NCBI GenBank assembly: GCA_963082875.1
Contig: OY720097.1
Coordinates: 11,292,501 to 11,356,500 of the forward strand
Direction: 5' to 3'
Source of the DNA: Corella eumyota
Lineage: Eukaryota > Chordata > Ascidiacea > Phlebobranchia > Corellidae
Length of the DNA: 64,000 bases
Of this stretch, positions 62,701 through 64,000 are shown one piece after another. The notes beneath the pieces were generated by a model. That model made no database searches. It worked only from the letters and a program-made list of their open reading frames with translations, and was not told the origin of the DNA. The position numbers were made by a program, and so were the translations under genes. Position 1 is the first letter of the stretch. Each line of letters opens with the position of its first letter.

Positions 62701-63395
62701 CTAATTTACTAGGTTAAACAAACACGTTTTAAGATAATTGCACTTTGTTCTAATTTTTATGTAGGGAAATGATTGATGACAAACATGGTGTTGACACTAA
62801 TTTGGCCGTGATAAGAGTTTTTAAACAAAGAAAATAAGAACTTCATTGACCATTTTATTGATTTGGTGTTCTAATTAAAAAGACCTTGTTATGAATCACG
62901 TCATATTATATCCAAACAGGTGTCTCAAAATTAAAGTGTTTGCTAACCAATCATGTTGACATGTTGGGTTTGTTTTTAAAATCAAGTTTGGATTAAATAA
63001 CTTATTTATTTATTAAATGATTTGTTTATTAAAAATTAAAACCCTAACTTATTTCACAGGAGCAAATTGCAACTGGCCCATTCGTTATGCGATCAACTTG
63101 TAGAAAATGTGGTGGTACTGGTAAACTTATTACCTTTCCTTGTGTGATGTGTCAAAGTAGTGGCCAAGTAAAGCAAAAGAAAAGTGTTGTGGTTCCTGTA
63201 CCTGCTGGTGGGTTAATTTTTGTACATTTACGATATTTTTTATATTTTTATCAAGCAAATATCATTTTTCAAAAAAATCATTATTAAAAAAATCAAAAAT
63301 CATAATTAAAAAAAAGTTTAATTTTTTTAGGAATTGAAGATCGTCAAACTGTTCGCATGCAAGTTGGAACCCGTGAGGTTTTTGTCACTTTTAGG
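47739..63395 (+). CDS. DNAJA3: Mitochondrial DnaJ co-chaperone Tid1/DNAJA3, N-terminal two thirds
   Basis: Seven exons in the window: 47739-47880, 48487-48629, 48850-48933, 49373-49597, 49763-49915, 63060-63207, 63331-63395, giving 320 residues; the last exon ends in a donor and the gene continues past the right edge. The N-terminus is basic and hydrophobic, as in a mitochondrial targeting peptide. The J domain (about 73-140) contains [20 protein letters not shown] and the HPD tripeptide at 101-103 that activates Hsp70. A Gly-rich linker with [13 protein letters not shown] follows, then the zinc-binding repeats CTRCNGKG (224-231), CGYCGGTG (241-248), CRKCGGTG (263-270) and a variant CVMCQSSG (277-284). 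The start of the substrate-binding domain is [15 protein letters not shown]. Intron 5 (49916-63059) is far larger than the others and carries the antisense deiodinase cluster. Confidence 0.95.
48238..48340 (+). repeat. tRNA-derived SINE head in DNAJA3 intron 1
   Basis: GAGGTGTAGTGGTTAGAAC is a tRNA-like head with an A box and GGTTTGATCCC at 48281-48291 is a B box, spaced as in the other SINE copies of this window. The body is short or decayed. It inserted in the sense orientation in the first intron of DNAJA3. Confidence 0.65.
48690..48708. repeat. AT dinucleotide microsatellite
   Basis: About nine AT units in DNAJA3 intron 2; a second short TA run lies at about 48768-48778. Confidence 0.8.
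50273..50310 (-). promoter_or_regulatory. SECIS element of deiodinase copy A
   Basis: On the minus strand, 115 nt after the stop, ATGA opens the element, TTGTTTT pairs with AAAACACAA (CA bulged), the loop is AAATTG with the conserved A-A at its 5' side 12 nt after the ATGA core, and the 3' core is TTGA. This is the layout of a eukaryotic SECIS kink-turn. An overlapping second ATGA leaves the exact core register open. Confidence 0.75.
50425..51458 (-). CDS. DIO: Iodothyronine deiodinase-like selenoprotein, copy A
   Basis: Three exons right to left: 51458-51291, 51194-50994, 50790-50425, all in phase 0, giving 244 residues. Exon 1 is a hydrophobic anchor ([17 protein letters not shown]). Exon 2 holds the active site: [10 protein letters not shown] followed by PPFMQQ, where U (residue 117) is an in-frame TGA at 51012-51014. 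Exon 3 supplies the thioredoxin-like remainder: [20 protein letters not shown], then [26 protein letters not shown] and GPFNYS. Deiodinases are membrane-anchored selenoenzymes that remove iodine from thyroid hormones. The Cys two residues before Sec, usual in vertebrate enzymes, is Ser here. A SECIS-like hairpin lies downstream. The gene lies in intron 5 of DNAJA3, antisense. An ATG further upstream (51569) is in frame, but 51458 aligns with copy B. Confidence 0.9.
52046..52081 (-). promoter_or_regulatory. SECIS element of deiodinase copy B
   Basis: Minus strand, about 124 nt after the stop: ATGA core, stem TTGTTT with AAACAA, loop AAAATTTA with the A-run at the 5' side 11 nt after the core, and 3' core TTGA. 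Sequence and position correspond to the copy A element, but the upper stem and loop differ while pairing is kept. Confidence 0.75.
52205..53276 (-). CDS. DIO: Iodothyronine deiodinase-like selenoprotein, copy B
   Basis: Three exons right to left: 53276-53100, 52940-52740, 52570-52205, phase 0, 247 residues. Exon 1 encodes the hydrophobic anchor ([18 protein letters not shown], nearly the same as copy A). Exon 2 has [10 protein letters not shown] then PPFMQQ; Sec is TGA at 52758-52760 (residue 120) and the GSCTUPPF motif is the canonical deiodinase form. Exon 3 has [44 protein letters not shown] and [11 protein letters not shown]. Copies A and B are the closest pair. Exon 1 has two possible donors, GTTGGC and, 9 nt later, GTAAAT; I chose the latter as nearer consensus, a difference of three residues. 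A SECIS-like hairpin follows the stop. Confidence 0.92.
53923..53965 (-). promoter_or_regulatory. SECIS element of deiodinase copy C
   Basis: Minus strand, about 122 nt after the stop: ATGA, then ATTTTAACA forming a perfect 9-bp stem with TGTTAAAAT around a loop CAAACCTTAATAA that carries A-A 12 nt after the ATGA. The 3' core would be GGAG, which is less usual than TGAN, so the core is weaker than in the other copies although the stem is strong. Confidence 0.6.
54088..55119 (-). CDS. DIO: Iodothyronine deiodinase-like selenoprotein, copy C (divergent)
   Basis: Three exons right to left: 55119-54961, 54855-54658, 54450-54088, phase 0, 239 residues. Exon 1: [20 protein letters not shown] anchor. 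Exon 2: [12 protein letters not shown] then PPFAKK; Sec is TGA at 54676-54678 (residue 113). The residue two before Sec is Ile, not Cys. Exon 3: [20 protein letters not shown] (the family's DGW is NSW here), [41 protein letters not shown] and GPFSFN. This copy is the most diverged of the six yet keeps an open frame, splice phases and a hairpin downstream, so it is probably expressed. Loss of the Cys and of Asp-Gly could mean altered substrate or regeneration chemistry. Confidence 0.87.
55613..55649 (-). promoter_or_regulatory. SECIS element of deiodinase copy D
   Basis: Minus strand, about 108 nt after the stop: ATGA, then AATTTTGACT pairing perfectly with AGTCAAAATT around the loop AAAATTTA, and 3' core TTTGAA. 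The A-run begins 11 nt after ATGA. This is a textbook SECIS layout. Confidence 0.88.
55757..56834 (-). CDS. DIO: Iodothyronine deiodinase-like selenoprotein, copy D
   Basis: Three exons right to left: 56834-56661, 56478-56278, 56119-55757, phase 0, 245 residues. Exon 1 anchor: [20 protein letters not shown]. Exon 2: [20 protein letters not shown], then [12 protein letters not shown] and PPFMAT; Sec is TGA at 56296-56298 (residue 119). Exon 3: [65 protein letters not shown] and GPDFFS. The Cys and Sec pair, the EAH histidine and the QH...DR histidine are all present, so the enzyme looks catalytically complete. Its upstream flank is duplicated in front of copy E. A strong SECIS follows the stop. 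Confidence 0.94.
57095..57205 (-). pseudogene. Isolated deiodinase exon 3 fragment
   Basis: Minus-strand sequence corresponds to the middle of exon 3 of copies E/F (the region coding [20 protein letters not shown]): GGAAAATAATCTGT, CAACATAAAAGTAC and CAAGCAGCAATGATTTTTGT align with GGAAACAATCCTTA, CAACATAAAAGTAT and CAAGCAGCTATGATTTTCGC. The frame is lost. It is separated from the rest of relic 1 and suggests rearrangement. Confidence 0.6.
57497..58000 (-). pseudogene. Decayed deiodinase copy (relic 1)
   Basis: Three remnants in gene order on the minus strand. At 57890-57990 an exon 2 trace keeps GGTCGCCCACTA and the TTTATAAAGCATGG region, but the Sec motif is destroyed. At 57583-57690 an exon 3 end trace keeps AAAGTGGTGTGGGACTGT. 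At about 57500-57549 ATGACAATTTTAACCC is a SECIS relic whose stem no longer pairs cleanly. No exon 1 is recognisable. It sits between intact copies D and E. Confidence 0.7.
58570..58607 (-). promoter_or_regulatory. SECIS element of deiodinase copy E
   Basis: Minus strand, about 76 nt after the stop: ATGA, AATTTTAACT pairing perfectly with AGTTAAAATT around loop AAAAATTTA, and 3' core TTTGAG. Compared with copy D one G-C pair has become A-T on both arms, a compensatory change that supports the fold. Confidence 0.88.
58683..59666 (-). CDS. DIO: Iodothyronine deiodinase-like selenoprotein, copy E
   Basis: Three exons right to left: 59666-59493, 59355-59155, 59045-58683, phase 0, 245 residues. 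Exon 1 ([20 protein letters not shown]) is almost identical to copy D; exons 2 and 3 are almost identical to copy F, so the gene is a mosaic. Exon 2: [32 protein letters not shown] and PPFMKN; Sec is TGA at 59173-59175 (residue 119). The conserved Gly of FGSC is Arg here (codon AGA instead of GGA), unlike all other copies. Exon 3: [67 protein letters not shown] and GPFFFD. Frame, splice sites and SECIS are intact, but the Gly-to-Arg change next to the active site may impair the fold. Confidence 0.92.
60125..60960 (-). pseudogene. Decayed deiodinase copy (relic 2)
   Basis: Minus-strand order: an exon 2 trace at about 60790-60900 (GGTCGCCCACTAGTGGTTAG, GATCATGTTCC, but no usable frame), an exon 3 trace at about 60230-60500 (AATCGGCTTGATTTG, CAACATAAAAGTAC, CAAGCAGCAATG, with frame breaks), and a SECIS trace at 60130-60178 whose ATGA core has become ATGG and whose stem is broken. 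It sits between intact copies E and F, in the same place relative to E as relic 1 is to D, so both relics probably come from one [gene + relic] duplication. Confidence 0.75.
61352..61389 (-). promoter_or_regulatory. SECIS element of deiodinase copy F
   Basis: Minus strand, about 72 nt after the stop: ATGA, AATTTTAACT with AGTTAAAATT as a perfect stem, loop AAAACATAA, 3' core TTTGAG. It shares its stem with copy E but has a different loop, where change is tolerated apart from the leading A-A. Confidence 0.88.
61461..62450 (-). CDS. DIO: Iodothyronine deiodinase-like selenoprotein, copy F
   Basis: Three exons right to left: 62450-62286, 62172-61972, 61823-61461, phase 0, 242 residues. Exon 1 is its own type: [19 protein letters not shown], an N-terminal anchor unlike those of D and E. 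Exon 2: [32 protein letters not shown] and PPFMKN; Sec is TGA at 61990-61992 (residue 116). Exon 3: [78 protein letters not shown]. All expected catalytic residues are present. This is the first copy met from the right, about 0.6 kb before DNAJA3 exon 6, and its SECIS lies 72 nt after the stop. Confidence 0.94.
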
Positions 63396-63447
63396 GTAAA
63401 TTTTTTTTTATTATTAATAAATTAAAATAGTTATATAAGGACAGCTT

Positions 63448-63510
63448 AAACATAGGGTAACATTTGTTACCCCTTCGTATTAACGACCTGCCTTTGTCAG
63501 TTTTAAATTC
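63448..63510 (-). repeat. SINE 3'-end fragment in DNAJA3
   Basis: On the minus strand the order ACTGACAAAGGCAG, then GGTAACAAATGTTACCCTAT, then GTTT follows the body of the SINE at 30896-31155 (ACTGACAATGGCAA, GTAACTGATGTTACTCTAT, GTTTGGGCC). The head and the extreme end are missing. It lies in the intron after the last visible DNAJA3 exon. Confidence 0.55.
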
Positions 63511-64000
63511 TATTTTCTATGCCTTATATTTATAACAACAAAATAAAAAACACAAATACCTCGGCTAACGTAATATATGCATCCTGCTGCTGTTGGTGGT
63601 AACTAAAGGAAATAAACTGGCTTAAAAATGTTCTAATTAATGCCACTCGTCTATGTAAAAACAAAATAATTTCGTAGTAAAACTAAATAAAATCAAGCTA
63701 ACATGCGTCTTCAAGCAAGCCGTAAAACAAACGTTTCATAGTTAAGCAAAATATATGACATATCATTTTTTGCGAATTATTCCAGTAAAAAAAAAACTGT
63801 GTAAATTGTAAAAGAAATGTTTTTGGTAATATCTCAAAAATCAGAATATTTTGCGTGGATTATTTGTAAATCATGACTCGTTAGTTTGTTTTAAATAGAG
63901 CCTTGGCAGTAATCCAACTTGGCATACTAAAAAAGGTTAAATCGTTCTGGGCAAGAATTTTCGTGGCTTTCGTTTGCACGCTATGTTTTGTGATAAGATT

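Overview
The window looks like a piece of an AT-rich animal nuclear genome. Every recognisable gene is a metazoan gene split by short GT-AG introns (a few GC-AG), intergenic distances are small, and several genes are nested. The gene content (deiodinases, GDP-fucose transporter, UNC93A-like, NUDCD3, CARNMT1, big-brain-like aquaporin) together with compact AT-rich introns and tRNA-derived SINEs suggests an ascidian tunicate such as a Ciona relative. This is inference; no species-diagnostic sequence was identified.

Layout, left to right. 1-4411: N-terminal part of an UNC93A-like membrane protein on the minus strand, its left intron made of a degenerate ~127-bp tandem repeat. 4412-7552: no gene. 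7553-7625: tRNA-Lys(CTT). 7931-10069: NUDCD3. 10611-12712: carnosine N-methyltransferase. 13789-15242: a short divergent SSUH2-like gene. 16008-18973 (minus): SLC35C1 GDP-fucose transporter, divergent from 19892-31523 (plus), an F-box/WD40 protein whose tenth intron holds a whole minus-strand monocarboxylate-transporter-like gene (24733-27164). 33581-34743: a small secreted reeler-like protein. 34744-42450: a 7.7-kb stretch without a convincing gene. 42451-46808: aquaporin with a long Gln-rich tail, like Drosophila big brain. 47739 to beyond the right edge: the mitochondrial DnaJ co-chaperone DNAJA3 (Tid1).

The most remarkable feature is intron 5 of DNAJA3 (49916-63059, 13.1 kb). On the opposite strand it carries six complete three-exon iodothyronine deiodinase genes plus at least two decayed copies. 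In each complete gene an in-frame TGA lies in the deiodinase active-site motif (U-P-P-F after a Gly-Ser-x-Ser/Thr context, or Arg-Ser in one copy), with reading frame and splice phases continuing through it. A hairpin with SECIS features lies 70-125 nt after each stop codon. Stem changes between copies are compensatory. The TGA is therefore best read as selenocysteine. The cluster shows tandem duplication, exon mosaicism between neighbours, decay, and divergence of active-site residues: a birth-and-death selenoprotein family hidden inside a chaperone gene.

All exon boundaries were read by eye from frame, phase and splice consensus. UTR limits and transcription starts are not known.
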